A DNA stretch of 64,000 nucleotides from Halanaerobium saccharolyticum (lineage in GTDB: Bacteria; Bacillota; Halanaerobiia; Halanaerobiales; Halanaerobiaceae), in assembly GCF_003053565.1 (NCBI RefSeq), contig NZ_QAXS01000001.1, positions 1 through 64,000 of the forward strand, written 5' to 3'. The notes below the pieces were generated by a model, which saw only the letters and a list, made by a program, of their open reading frames with translations, did not search any database and was not told the origin of the DNA. The translations under genes were made by a program, and so were the position numbers. This document shows positions 1-7,470 of the stretch, piece after piece. The stretch's first letter is position 1. Each line of letters opens with the position of its first letter.

Positions 1-128
1 AATCTTTCACCCACCGGGTGAAAACAATATTTTGATAGAAGTTGATATATCAGGGCTGATAATTTATTTCGTGATTGCTATGAATAATTCAGGTTTTTCT
101 AACAACTTTTTCGGCAGCTGCTCAGGAT

Positions 129-800
129 TTGACTGCAGATGAGATAATAAACCGCAGAGATGAAAATGAATATGTAATTACTGCCTATTCGGAAGCTGAA
201 ATGATCATTAAAAATAGCGGTAGAACTCAGACTAAAACAATGCGCAGCTGGCAGGATCAGGAACATGCACTGGCAGAATTTACAAACCCTCGGGACAGGG
301 GGACCAAGTTTTTAAAAAGGGGTGATGATCTCTGGATGTTTTTTCCACAGGCTGAAGATTTAGTTAAGATTTCAGGCCATATGCTGGAACAGGGAATGAT
401 GGGAAGTGATTTCTCCTATCAGGATATGCTGGAATCTGACAAGTTAACTGTTCTTTATGATTTTGAAATAATCGGAGAAGAGGAATACGAAGGACGGCCC
501 ACCTATAAACTGGAAGGAGTCAAAGTGCCCGGTAAAGAGGTAAGTTATTACAGACGGGTGGTCTGGATTGATAAAGAAAGATTTGTTGGTTTAAAAGAAG
601 ATCTTTATGCAGAAAGCGGCAGGCTGCTCAAAGAAGCTAGAGTTTTAGAGGTAGAAGAGATTGACGGCCGCTGGTATCCGGTGCATATGGTGATGGAAAA
701 TAAGCTGCGCCGGGATACAAGTACCGAATTTATAGTCAATGAAATTGAATTCAATCCGGAATTACCGGAAAATATTTTCACCCTGGAAAGATTGCGCTAA
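129..800 (+). CDS. LolA-like outer-membrane lipoprotein-sorting family protein, signal peptide frameshifted
   Basis: The mature part resembles the periplasmic LolA-like family that carries lipid or lipoprotein in two-membrane bacteria: an RTQTKTMRSW-type first strand, a KFLKRGDDLWMFFP strand, and a C-terminal ELPENIFTLERL ending typical of the family. The only canonical in-frame start is TTG at 129, which would give a protein without an export signal. The same frame is open back to 84, and codons 87-128 read IIQVFLTTFSAAAQD, a convincing end of a signal peptide. The preceding codons of that signal (LIIYFVIAM, ending at the ATG at 80) lie in another frame. A one-base insertion around 83-86 would explain this. 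The gene may therefore be a recent pseudogene or contain a sequencing error. The barrel gene follows 34 bases downstream. Confidence 0.7.
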   Translation: MTADEIINRRDENEYVITAYSEAEMIIKNSGRTQTKTMRSWQDQEHALAEFTNPRDRGTKFLKRGDDLWMFFPQAEDLVKISGHMLEQGMMGSDFSYQDMLESDKLTVLYDFEIIGEEEYEGRPTYKLEGVKVPGKEVSYYRRVVWIDKERFVGLKEDLYAESGRLLKEARVLEVEEIDGRWYPVHMVMENKLRRDTSTEFIVNEIEFNPELPENIFTLERLR

Positions 801-834
801 CTTAAGAAGTTAATGAGGATGGTGATGTAAAAAG

Positions 835-1929
835 ATGAAAGTTTTGACCAAAAAACACAGCCTTTTTTTAATAACCATTGTTGCTTTATTGACCATTTTT
901 TCAGCGCCGGTGCTGTCTGCAGATATAGGAGGAAAGGCCAGTTTGATCAGCAATTTAACTTATGCTGATTCTGAGCTGGAAAACAATCTGGCAGCAGAAC
1001 TTGAGCTGGAGTGGTTTTTACCCTATGATTTTCCCCTGGATATCCAAAACAGAGCCGTTATTTCTCTCTCGGAAGCAGAAGAAGATAAATTTGATCTCTG
1101 GTTTAAAAAATTATATTTAAGAGAAAAGTTTGGTCCTTTTAATGCCAGTATTGGGCGTCAACCAATTTCCTGGTCATATGGTGCCTTAATTAACCCGGTT
1201 GACTACAGCCTGGGGGCAGAAAATTTAGAAGAAGAAAGTCGGGCTAAGTTTGTGGATGGTTTGGAGTTATATTATCCAATCAACTGGGGTTCTGGGCTGA
1301 CTTTTGTTGCTTCCAATCTTGAAAATCAAAAAGAGCATAAATGGGCTCTAAGAGGGAGAACTACTTTTAGGGGCTATGATTTAAGTGCCAGTTATGTAAA
1401 TACACCTTTAGAAGCTGAAACCGATCTGGAGCGTTATGGTTTAACAGCTAAAGGTGATCTGGGCCCTGTTGGTGCTTATGGTGCCTATGGCCTCTGGCAG
1501 AGTGATCAGATTGATTATGATATCTACCAGCTTGGTACTGATTACAGTTATAATTTTCAGGCCGGAAGCAGACTTTACCTGCAGGCTGAGTATTTAAGGC
1601 TGGAGGGGCTTAAAGGAGATATTTCTGCCTTTGATCTCTTTAATCTCGAATCATCTACTTCAGATGAGGAAAATGGATCAGAAGGCCGAAATAACCTGGA
1701 TTTTATCAATACCAATTTAAGTTATGAGATCGACGAATTCTCTTCCATTGGAATTATGACGGTCAGCTATTTAGATGACGGCAGTACGCTTTTTATTCCT
1801 AATTACAGCTATCTTTTTGGGAGTAATCTGCTGCTTGAGCTGCGGGGTAGTATTGCAGCCGGCAGTGAAGGAGAGGTTTTAGGTGGAGATGCTAAAGGCT
1901 TAGAAATTAATTTAAGTTATACTTTTTAG
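835..1929 (+). CDS. exported outer-membrane beta-barrel protein, hypothetical
   Basis: A 364-residue protein with a clear signal peptide (basic start, hydrophobic core, cleavage expected after VLSA around residue 29). The rest is made of alternating short amphipathic strands rich in Tyr, Gly and Leu, such as LGPVGAYGAYGLW and SRLYLQAEYLRLEG. It ends in LEINLSYTF with a terminal Phe, as expected of an outer-membrane barrel recognised by BamA. A segment near residues 95-125 (FNASIGRQPISWSYG) resembles porin-like DUF1302-type proteins, but the family is not certain. It follows the LolA-like gene by 34 bases and is probably co-transcribed. A dispersed repeat starts 4 bases after its stop codon. 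Confidence 0.7.
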   Translation: MKVLTKKHSLFLITIVALLTIFSAPVLSADIGGKASLISNLTYADSELENNLAAELELEWFLPYDFPLDIQNRAVISLSEAEEDKFDLWFKKLYLREKFGPFNASIGRQPISWSYGALINPVDYSLGAENLEEESRAKFVDGLELYYPINWGSGLTFVASNLENQKEHKWALRGRTTFRGYDLSASYVNTPLEAETDLERYGLTAKGDLGPVGAYGAYGLWQSDQIDYDIYQLGTDYSYNFQAGSRLYLQAEYLRLEGLKGDISAFDLFNLESSTSDEENGSEGRNNLDFINTNLSYEIDEFSSIGIMTVSYLDDGSTLFIPNYSYLFGSNLLLELRGSIAAGSEGEVLGGDAKGLEINLSYTF

Positions 1930-1933
1930 GCCC

Positions 1934-1976
1934 GTACACGCACCGGGAACCACCCGATTTGTGTCTATAAATGTCG
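1934..1976 (+). repeat. dispersed intergenic repeat, copy R1a
   Basis: Begins GTACACGCACCGGGAACC and continues ACCCGATTTGTGTC, then ATGTCG. It starts 4 bases after the stop of the barrel gene. The 21-base stretch from GCACCGGG to CGATTT is identical to the copy at 4762-4797 on the other strand. Confidence 0.75.
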
Positions 1977-2008
1977 AAAGAGAAGCTTTTCTGACAGATA
2001 AATGTATA

Positions 2009-2057
2009 AACCGACATAAACTGACATGCACCGTGAACCTGTCAATTTATGTCGGTT
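2009..2057 (+). repeat. dispersed intergenic repeat, copy R1b, long hairpin form
   Basis: An almost perfect inverted repeat: arms 2009-2026 and 2040-2057, 18 bases each with one mismatch (C opposite A), enclosing the loop TGCACCGTGAACC. The outer arm contains ACATAAA on the left and TTTATGT on the right. The loop carries the family core also found at 27265-27283 and 33894-33912. It lies between convergent genes. Confidence 0.8.
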
Positions 2058-2082
2058 AAGGTCTAAAAGTTTCAGAGCTTAA

Positions 2083-2529
2083 TTATGTAAATTTCCAATG
2101 ATAGATTTTTTTAGTTAATACAAAGCCCAGGGGCAGCAGTAAAGACAGTTGGATGACTGGAACTAAAGCAATGGAAGTACCGTAAACAAGGGGCATGTTT
2201 TCCTGGTAACCCCAGCGGCCTAGATGCAGAGCATGAGCTTCAAAATAAAAGGCAACTAATACCGAGTAGAGTAGGGAAATAATATAATCTTTTCTCTCCC
2301 AGTCCCCGAGAAACCAGTTGCTGCGTTGATTGACAAAGGCCAGTATGAAAAATAATCCCAGGGCAATGAAGACATCACCTATGGTCGCCTGAATCATCAG
2401 CAGTTGGTGTTCAATGAATCCCTGGCCCTCCATTGTATAAAAGATCCCACAGGCTGTGTATTCCCAGATTCCGTGAAGTACAAGTTCTACTGCAGCAAAA
2501 ATTGAAATTAATTTAATTGTTTTAGGCAA
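2083..2529 (-). CDS. small integral membrane protein, hypothetical
   Basis: A 148-residue protein with four predicted membrane segments (about residues 5-22, 43-66, 83-100 and 117-140). His and Glu residues sit near the membrane (VLHGIWEY, FYFEAHALHLGRWGY). The start is TTG at 2529, chosen because GGGAGGAAA lies 8 bases upstream. I do not recognise the family. It stands alone: it converges on the barrel gene across repeat R1b and is divergent from the MNT/HEPN pair. Confidence 0.6.
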   Translation of the reverse strand: MPKTIKLISIFAAVELVLHGIWEYTACGIFYTMEGQGFIEHQLLMIQATIGDVFIALGLFFILAFVNQRSNWFLGDWERKDYIISLLYSVLVAFYFEAHALHLGRWGYQENMPLVYGTSIALVPVIQLSLLLPLGFVLTKKIYHWKFT

Positions 2530-2671
2530 AATAATTTCCTCCCTCTGTTAATTGTCTTCAATTTGTTTTATAATAATGTAAAGACGGTAAATAAATTTAT
2601 CTCGAGCAGCTAAATGTTTTGGTTAGTTCTTTGCTCAGGTAATGAAGTCAAGCTGTTTAGGGGTTGATATT

Positions 2672-3079
2672 ATGAAAAAGAAAGTTATTGATAAGATAAT
2701 TAAAATGGCCAGAGAAAATAATGTAATTAAAGCTGTTTATCTTTTTGGCTCTCAGGCTAAGAATCAAGCCAGTGTAAATAGCGATATAGACATTGCGATT
2801 CTTCTAGAGGATAATTATACTAAAAAAAGTGGAGAAATTAAAGTTAAGATTTATGAGGACTTAATTAAAGCTGGACTTGATAATATAGATTTAGTTATTT
2901 TAAACAAGGCATCAGCTCTTTTAAAATATGAAGTTGTTAAAGAAAATTATCTGCTTTATAAAAAAGAAGACTTTGACGCAGCCTCCTATCAATCACTAGC
3001 AATTAGAAAGTACCTTGATTTTGAGTATTACCTGAAAAAAAATCAGCAGAAGTTTAAGGAGAGAATTTTAAATGGTTAA
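2672..3079 (+). CDS. mntA: MNT-domain nucleotidyltransferase antitoxin (MntA-like), pair 1
   Basis: Minimal nucleotidyltransferase of the Pol-beta fold. The signature G-S-x10-D-x-D is present (GSQAKNQASVNSDID, residues about 26-40), and a third acidic residue lies in NIDLVIL. In characterised MntA/HepT systems this protein neutralises the HEPN ribonuclease by adenylylating its active-site tyrosine. ATG at 2672 is preferred over the upstream ATG at 2642 because AGGGGT lies just upstream and the family begins here. It overlaps the HEPN gene by 8 bases, so translation is probably coupled. Confidence 0.88.
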   Translation: MKKKVIDKIIKMARENNVIKAVYLFGSQAKNQASVNSDIDIAILLEDNYTKKSGEIKVKIYEDLIKAGLDNIDLVILNKASALLKYEVVKENYLLYKKEDFDAASYQSLAIRKYLDFEYYLKKNQQKFKERILNG

Positions 3080-3488
3080 AAAAGAGATAATTTTAGAAAG
3101 ATCTCAAAAGTGTAATGAATATCTTAAACAGCTGGAGAATATAGTTGAAGATGTAGAATTTAAAGAATTTAATAATAATCCACTTCTGTATGGAAGTGCC
3201 GAGAGATTTTTGCATCTATCAATTGAAGCATTAATTGATATAGGGAATCACATAGTTTCAGATGATGATCTGGGGAGGGTTAATGTTTATAAAGATATTG
3301 CTGTAATTTTGGCAGAAAATAATTATCTAAATGAAGAGGAAAAAGAGTTGTTTATTCGTATAATTGCTTTCAGAAATATTTTGGTTCATGATTATATGGA
3401 TTTAGATAGAGATGTAATTTTTAATTTATTAAAAAATAACTTAGATGATATCCGGGGGCTTTTGAAATCATATTTAAACTTAGTTTGA
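3072..3488 (+). CDS. hepT: HEPN-domain ribonuclease toxin (HepT-like, DUF86), pair 1
   Basis: A 138-residue helical protein with the HEPN ribonuclease motif R-x4-H-x-Y (RNILVHDY, about residues 97-104). Length and motif position fit the DUF86/HepT family, which cleaves RNA, and the Tyr is the known target of MntA adenylylation. It starts inside the last codons of the MNT gene, the usual order for this module. Arg, His and Tyr are all intact, so the toxin is predicted to be active. Confidence 0.88.
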   Translation: MVKKEIILERSQKCNEYLKQLENIVEDVEFKEFNNNPLLYGSAERFLHLSIEALIDIGNHIVSDDDLGRVNVYKDIAVILAENNYLNEEEKELFIRIIAFRNILVHDYMDLDRDVIFNLLKNNLDDIRGLLKSYLNLV

Positions 3489-3536
3489 TTTAGTTTCAAC
3501 AAATAATTTATTTCTATATTAAAAGAGGTGAAAAAA

Positions 3537-3842
3537 ATGAAAAAACTTTATCGTTCCCGTGAAAACAGAAAAGTCGGGGGAGTTTGTGGCGGAATAGCAG
3601 AATACTTTGGCTTTGATCCGACTCTGGTTCGTCTGGGAGCAATTGTTCTGATTTTCATCTGGGGGGCAGGACTTTTAGCCTACATTGTGGCCTGGGCCAT
3701 CATCCCTGAAAGACCGGCCCATGTTGATGTTGATTATGATGTCAGCTCAGAACCGGTTTATGAAGATCAGCACAAAGAAGACAGCAAAACTGACCAGAGT
3801 AAAAATGGTAATGATGATGATCCTAAATACTATGATATTTAG
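3537..3842 (+). CDS. PspC-domain envelope stress protein
   Basis: The N-terminal 60 residues are a classic PspC domain: LYRSRENRKVGGVCGGIAEY, then FDPTLVRLG, then a membrane helix ending AYIVAWAIIPE. The remaining 40 residues are hydrophilic, very acidic and probably disordered. PspC proteins sense or regulate membrane stress. ATG at 3537 fits the AGAGGTG ribosome site 7 bases upstream better than GTG at 3528. It stands alone between two toxin-antitoxin pairs. Confidence 0.85.
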   Translation: MKKLYRSRENRKVGGVCGGIAEYFGFDPTLVRLGAIVLIFIWGAGLLAYIVAWAIIPERPAHVDVDYDVSSEPVYEDQHKEDSKTDQSKNGNDDDPKYYDI

Positions 3843-3887
3843 TGATTTATCTTTCTGGCTCACAAATTTTATAGTAAGAACAGAAAA

Positions 3888-3912
3888 GCTCCAGCTTAAC
3901 GGCTGGAGTTTT
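3888..3912. terminator. bidirectional terminator between pspC-like gene and hepT pair 2
   Basis: Hairpin CTCCAGC/GCTGGAG with a 6-base loop, followed by TTTTC on the plus strand and CTTTTCTG on the minus strand. On the minus strand the first arm encodes the last codons of the HEPN gene and the loop contains its stop codon. Confidence 0.7.
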
Positions 3913-4333
3913 CGATATTTTTGAGGTAGCTTTCAATTTTTCTAATATATTTTTTGTAACTCTCAATAGTTTTTTGAATACTTTTATATACAATTTGATC
4001 ATCGATTTCCTCATATTCGTGAACAAGTCTGTTTCTCAATCCAGCAGAAGGGGCAATTTCTTCAGCGAATTTTTGATCTACTATCTGACAATCACTTAAT
4101 TTAATAAAAGAAGTATAATAATCTGCAGGAGGCTTATGGCCTGAGCTTACTATCAGATGACCATTTATATCCGTGGCAGTTTCAACTATCAGTTGGATTA
4201 ATCTTTCTGCAGTCCGTTTAACAAAAAAGTTGTCAAGATAATTTTCCATTGAATATTGATTGACTTCTTCCAGCTGGCCCAGGTATTCGATCATCTTATT
4301 TAATTTTCGGCGCACGATGAGAGGATCGGTCAT
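3896..4333 (-). CDS. hepT: HEPN-domain ribonuclease toxin (HepT-like, DUF86), pair 2
   Basis: A 145-residue helical protein with an intact R-x4-H-x-Y motif (RNRLVHEY, about residues 101-108). It is the same family as the HEPN protein at 3072-3488 but clearly diverged from it, so the pairs are not a recent duplication. The ATG at 4333 lies 38 bases inside the upstream MNT gene, a longer overlap than in pair 1. A terminator hairpin is folded over its stop codon. Confidence 0.85.
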   Translation of the reverse strand: MTDPLIVRRKLNKMIEYLGQLEEVNQYSMENYLDNFFVKRTAERLIQLIVETATDINGHLIVSSGHKPPADYYTSFIKLSDCQIVDQKFAEEIAPSAGLRNRLVHEYEEIDDQIVYKSIQKTIESYKKYIRKIESYLKNIENSSR

Positions 4334-4739
4334 TGGTCTGACTCCTTTCTAAAAAATTATCAATAAATTTTTGATCAAGCTGATAAAATTTCCGGACATC
4401 ATTATGTTCAGCTGCTGCTCTTACCTGGAATTTCTCAAATAGGCCTTTTTCATTTTGATAAAGCAGTTTCCCCTCTGAAGCAATTTTGAATTTAATTAAG
4501 GGATCAGCATGATTCAATAAAACCAGATCAACAGGCCGCAGGTCAAAGATTTTAGAAATAGAATAAAGCACATGATCCTGATTTTTCTTTAAAGAACTCT
4601 CTTTTTTTACTTTAACTGCAAGATCAATATCACTATTCTCATTAAAGTTTTCACTTTCATATGAGCCAAATAAGATAAGCAGCTGCAGCTCATAATTCTT
4701 AAGAATTCCCCTTATTTTATTTATTTTTTCTTTTTCCAT
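4296..4739 (-). CDS. mntA: MNT-domain nucleotidyltransferase antitoxin (MntA-like), pair 2
   Basis: Carries the G-S-x10-D-x-D signature (GSYESENFNENSDID, about residues 22-36) and the third acidic position in PVDLVLL. The frame is open further upstream to 4856, but that extension crosses the dispersed repeat at 4762-4797. ATG at 4739, with GGAGG about 10 bases upstream, gives the normal family start and a protein of 147 residues. It precedes and overlaps its HEPN partner, so the pair is complete. Confidence 0.85.
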   Translation of the reverse strand: MEKEKINKIRGILKNYELQLLILFGSYESENFNENSDIDLAVKVKKESSLKKNQDHVLYSISKIFDLRPVDLVLLNHADPLIKFKIASEGKLLYQNEKGLFEKFQVRAAAEHNDVRKFYQLDQKFIDNFLERSQTNDRSSHRAPKIK

Positions 4740-4761
4740 AAATACAGCCTCCTCCGCATAA

Positions 4762-4797
4762 AACGACATAAATCGGGTGGTTCCCGGTGCCTGTACG
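4762..4797 (-). repeat. dispersed intergenic repeat, copy R2
   Basis: Read on the minus strand: GTACAGGCACCGGGAACC, then ACCCGATTTATGTCG. It starts directly after the TAA of the 64-codon gene and matches R1a almost base for base over 33 positions. Confidence 0.75.
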
Positions 4798-4992
4798 TTA
4801 AAAATCACTTTCCGGGAAAATTTCGTGCAGCCGAGATTTAAATTCTTCAGGAGCATATTCCTGATAGTTTTCCACCAGCTGCATTACCTCTTCTAACTGC
4901 TGATCGCTGATCTCTCCCTTTTCGTTGAGGCGGCGGTAAGCATTGGCAAAGGAAAGTACCAGTTTTAAATCTAAACTGTCCAGATTAGCCAT
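4798..4992 (-). CDS. hypothetical 64-residue protein coupled to dnaB
   Basis: A small, acidic, mostly helical protein (MANLDSLDLKLVLSFANAYR start, ending FPESDF). Its ATG overlaps the end of dnaB by 8 bases, a layout typical of translational coupling. A longer frame is open back to 5196, but that part only reads through dnaB in another frame. I do not recognise a family. The tight coupling suggests real translation, perhaps linked to replication, but the function is unknown. Confidence 0.6.
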   Translation of the reverse strand: MANLDSLDLKLVLSFANAYRRLNEKGEISDQQLEEVMQLVENYQEYAPEEFKSRLHEIFPESDF

Positions 4993-6367
4993 GGGGAATC
5001 GTTCCTTCCAGTGATAGATTTTCGGGGTCAACAAAGCGGATAAATTCTTCTTCAAAAAAGAGTTTAATCGACCCTGTCTGGCCGGTACGCTGCTTGGCGA
5101 TGATAATATCTGTATCACTTTCGGTTCCTTCTGCTTCCGCTTCTTCGCGGGCTTTAGCAGAGGTATGAGCATGACGGTAGAGGAATATAACACCATCAGC
5201 TACCTCCTCAATATTACCGGAGTCTCTTAAGTCAGAAAGCACCGGTCTTTTATCCTGGCGGCTGGTAAAACTACGAGAAATCTGAGATATTAAAATTACC
5301 GGGATATCAAGCTCTGAGGCTAAGTTTCTCAGCTGAAGGACAATCTGACCGACTGCCCGTGAGGTGTTCTGGGCATGTTCCTCCGGCAGCTGAATCATCT
5401 GCAGGTAATCAATAACTGCCAGGTCAAGTCCATCCATCTGGGCCTTAAACTTCCGCAGACGAGCTCTAATCTGAGCAGTATTTAAACCACGCTCATCAGA
5501 AATCATTAAGGGCAGCTCATGTAAGTTATCAAGTGCCTTAGAAACCCGCTGATCTTCCTCATCATTGGTCTCTCCCTGAGTGTACTTCCAGGCGTTAACC
5601 TGAGATTCCTGGACAACCATTCTGTCTACAACCTCAGTTGCATCCATCTCCAGTGACATGATGGCCACTTTGGCCTTTCTTTTAAGCACATTTTTGGCAA
5701 TGTTGATTGCAAAGGCAGTTTTTCCCATTGAAGTTGAGGCCGCAATAACTGTCAGGTGACCGCGTTTAAAACCTCCGATTAAATTATCAAGGGAGATAAA
5801 GCCACTCCGCAGGCCGACATCTGCTTTTTTATGTTTGCGGTCCATATAGTTGGAAAATGACTCCATCAAAACTTCTTCCATATTATAAATATGTTTTTCT
5901 AAGTCATTGCTTTCATTAGTTGCCTGAAAGATAATTTCCTGAGCCCGAGCCTGATAGTCATCGATAGTCAGGTCATTAGCCTCAGTCAGTTCTTTCAACT
6001 TGTTGGAAGCTCTCTTTAAAAGTGAGCGCTGATAATCCTTTTTGATCAAATCAATGGTAGGATTCAACTCATCAACGGTGTTGAAACCTGAAGTCAGGCG
6101 TTCAATTATTTCTTCGGCTTCATCAACTGCATTCTGACTCTGCAGATCAATTAAAAGCTTGGTTCTCGAAATCTGGTTATCCTGCTGATACTGTTTTAAA
6201 AGCTGGTCAAAAATAATCTGAGCCTGGGGATCCAGAAAATGTTTGACTTCGAGCAGGTCAGCAACCTCATCAATTTTATCCGGGTACTGCAGCAGGATGC
6301 CTAAAAGCTGATATTCATTTTTATTGTAGCGGTCGTCCTTACGCTGGTTCTGTACTTCAACTGCCAT
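4985..6367 (-). CDS. dnaB: replicative DNA helicase DnaB
   Basis: A 460-residue hexameric replication-fork helicase. The N-terminal domain (residues 15-120) opens YNKNEYQLLGILLQYP. The C-terminal RecA-like domain has Walker A as ASTSMGKTAFAINIA (about residue 210), Walker B as LAVIDYLQMI, and the SQISRSFTSRQDKRP and DSGNIEEVADGVIFLYR motifs. Length and motifs are normal for the family. The start at 6367 is set by AGGAGG, which lies within the final codons of the loader gene. It is the last large gene of a DnaD-like/DnaI-like/DnaB set, so helicase, loader and initiation protein are probably made together. Confidence 0.95.
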   Translation of the reverse strand: MAVEVQNQRKDDRYNKNEYQLLGILLQYPDKIDEVADLLEVKHFLDPQAQIIFDQLLKQYQQDNQISRTKLLIDLQSQNAVDEAEEIIERLTSGFNTVDELNPTIDLIKKDYQRSLLKRASNKLKELTEANDLTIDDYQARAQEIIFQATNESNDLEKHIYNMEEVLMESFSNYMDRKHKKADVGLRSGFISLDNLIGGFKRGHLTVIAASTSMGKTAFAINIAKNVLKRKAKVAIMSLEMDATEVVDRMVVQESQVNAWKYTQGETNDEEDQRVSKALDNLHELPLMISDERGLNTAQIRARLRKFKAQMDGLDLAVIDYLQMIQLPEEHAQNTSRAVGQIVLQLRNLASELDIPVILISQISRSFTSRQDKRPVLSDLRDSGNIEEVADGVIFLYRHAHTSAKAREEAEAEGTESDTDIIIAKQRTGQTGSIKLFFEEEFIRFVDPENLSLEGTIPHG

Positions 6368-6369
6368 AA

Positions 6370-7392
6370 TCAGGCCTCCTGTTGTTCTTCAATTTTTTTA
6401 ACTCTGACATTACCTGCAAGTTCTAAATACTTATTCATTTCCAAAAGTCGCTGAAAAATTCGCTCTCCCATTACCGGGAAACGATTTTTTAAATTTTTAA
6501 TAGAATAATTTGTTGATAAAATAATTGGTTTTTCCTCTCTGTAGCGGCGGTCTATAATCTGATAAAGGGTAGAAGAGGCAAATTCTGTTGCCTTTTCAGT
6601 TCCCAGATCATCAATTAAAAGTACCGGAATCTGCTGGACTGTACTTAAAATTTGTTTTTCATCAGTCTCAGGATTGTTCTGGTTATAGGTGCTTCTAATC
6701 TGCTGCAGGAGATCAGAATATACAATGTAGCGGAACTGAATCCCGCGGTCAATTAAAGCATTGGCAATACAGCCTAAGAGATAGGATTTACCACTCCCGA
6801 TCGGGCCTTCAATAATCAATCCCCTGCTGACCCCTTCAGAATTATATTTCTGGACAAAGGAAGATGCCAGGCTGTAAATTTTCTGCGCATTTTCGCGGTA
6901 GTTCATCCCGCTGTCTGTTACGAGATCAGTTTCATAATAGTTGAGATTAGCATTGGCGAAAGTTGCACTCTGTAAATGACGGGGTAAATTGCCGTTCTGC
7001 TGTTTGCGCTGTCTTAAGTCATTTTTGGCACAGCTGCAGACTAAATACTGGTTGTTCCGATAGATGCGGCCAGTATCATGGCACTTTTCACAGTCCCAGT
7101 CCGGTTCTTTATAGTCAAGTGGAATATCATGTTTTTTTAACAGTTCATGGTAGTGAGCTTCCAGATTTTCTATTTCTTTTTTCAACTCTTCAATTGAATT
7201 TTGGTCTGACTGACCTTTATTAAAAAGCCCAACTTTCAGCATCTTATATTCACGTTTGAGGGAATTTAAATAACTGTAAGCCTGCTCAACATCAGGATAC
7301 TCCCTGTGGACGCGGGCTATTCTTTTTTCGGCTTCCATATATTTTTCTCGGGCCTTACCCTGATATTTATTTGAATTAAACTGTAGTGGCAT
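6370..7392 (-). CDS. dnaI: helicase loader, DnaI/DnaC-type AAA+ ATPase
   Basis: A 340-residue protein. The N-terminal half is a coiled coil plus a zinc-binding motif (CEKCHDTG, then CSC, residues about 99-120), as in Bacillus DnaI. The C-terminal AAA+ domain has Walker A GPIGSGKSYLLGCIA and Walker B VLLIDDLGTEK, followed by a sensor-like STNYSIKNL. It loads DnaB onto DNA. ATG at 7392 follows GGGGAT. Its stop is 2 bases before the dnaB start. The order of genes supports the role. IstB-type transposition ATPases look similar but lack this N-terminal domain. Confidence 0.88.
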   Translation of the reverse strand: MPLQFNSNKYQGKAREKYMEAEKRIARVHREYPDVEQAYSYLNSLKREYKMLKVGLFNKGQSDQNSIEELKKEIENLEAHYHELLKKHDIPLDYKEPDWDCEKCHDTGRIYRNNQYLVCSCAKNDLRQRKQQNGNLPRHLQSATFANANLNYYETDLVTDSGMNYRENAQKIYSLASSFVQKYNSEGVSRGLIIEGPIGSGKSYLLGCIANALIDRGIQFRYIVYSDLLQQIRSTYNQNNPETDEKQILSTVQQIPVLLIDDLGTEKATEFASSTLYQIIDRRYREEKPIILSTNYSIKNLKNRFPVMGERIFQRLLEMNKYLELAGNVRVKKIEEQQEA

Positions 7393-7442
7393 TATTTATC
7401 CCCTTTCTCCTCAGCAGCTACCGTTTTGGAACCCAAAATTTT

Positions 7443-7470
7443 CCAGGTACCCGGTACCCACCAATTTATT
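7443..7470 (+). repeat. dispersed intergenic repeat, copy R3 (diverged)
   Basis: Reads CCAGGTACCCGGTACCCACC, then AATTTAT. It aligns with R2 as CAGGYACCSGGWACC followed by CCRATTTAT. The centre GGTACCCGGTACC is a 13-base palindrome. It overlaps the stop codon of the DnaD-like gene. Confidence 0.5.

Noticed and set aside
5-23. Inverted repeat TTTCACCC/GGGTGAAA at the window start, similar to the repeat core
   Set aside because: It is short, lacks the flanks of the dispersed family and may lie in the end of an upstream gene; too close to the window edge to judge.
4993-5196. Longer form of the 64-residue protein
   Set aside because: The extra part only reads through dnaB in another frame and has no ribosome site.
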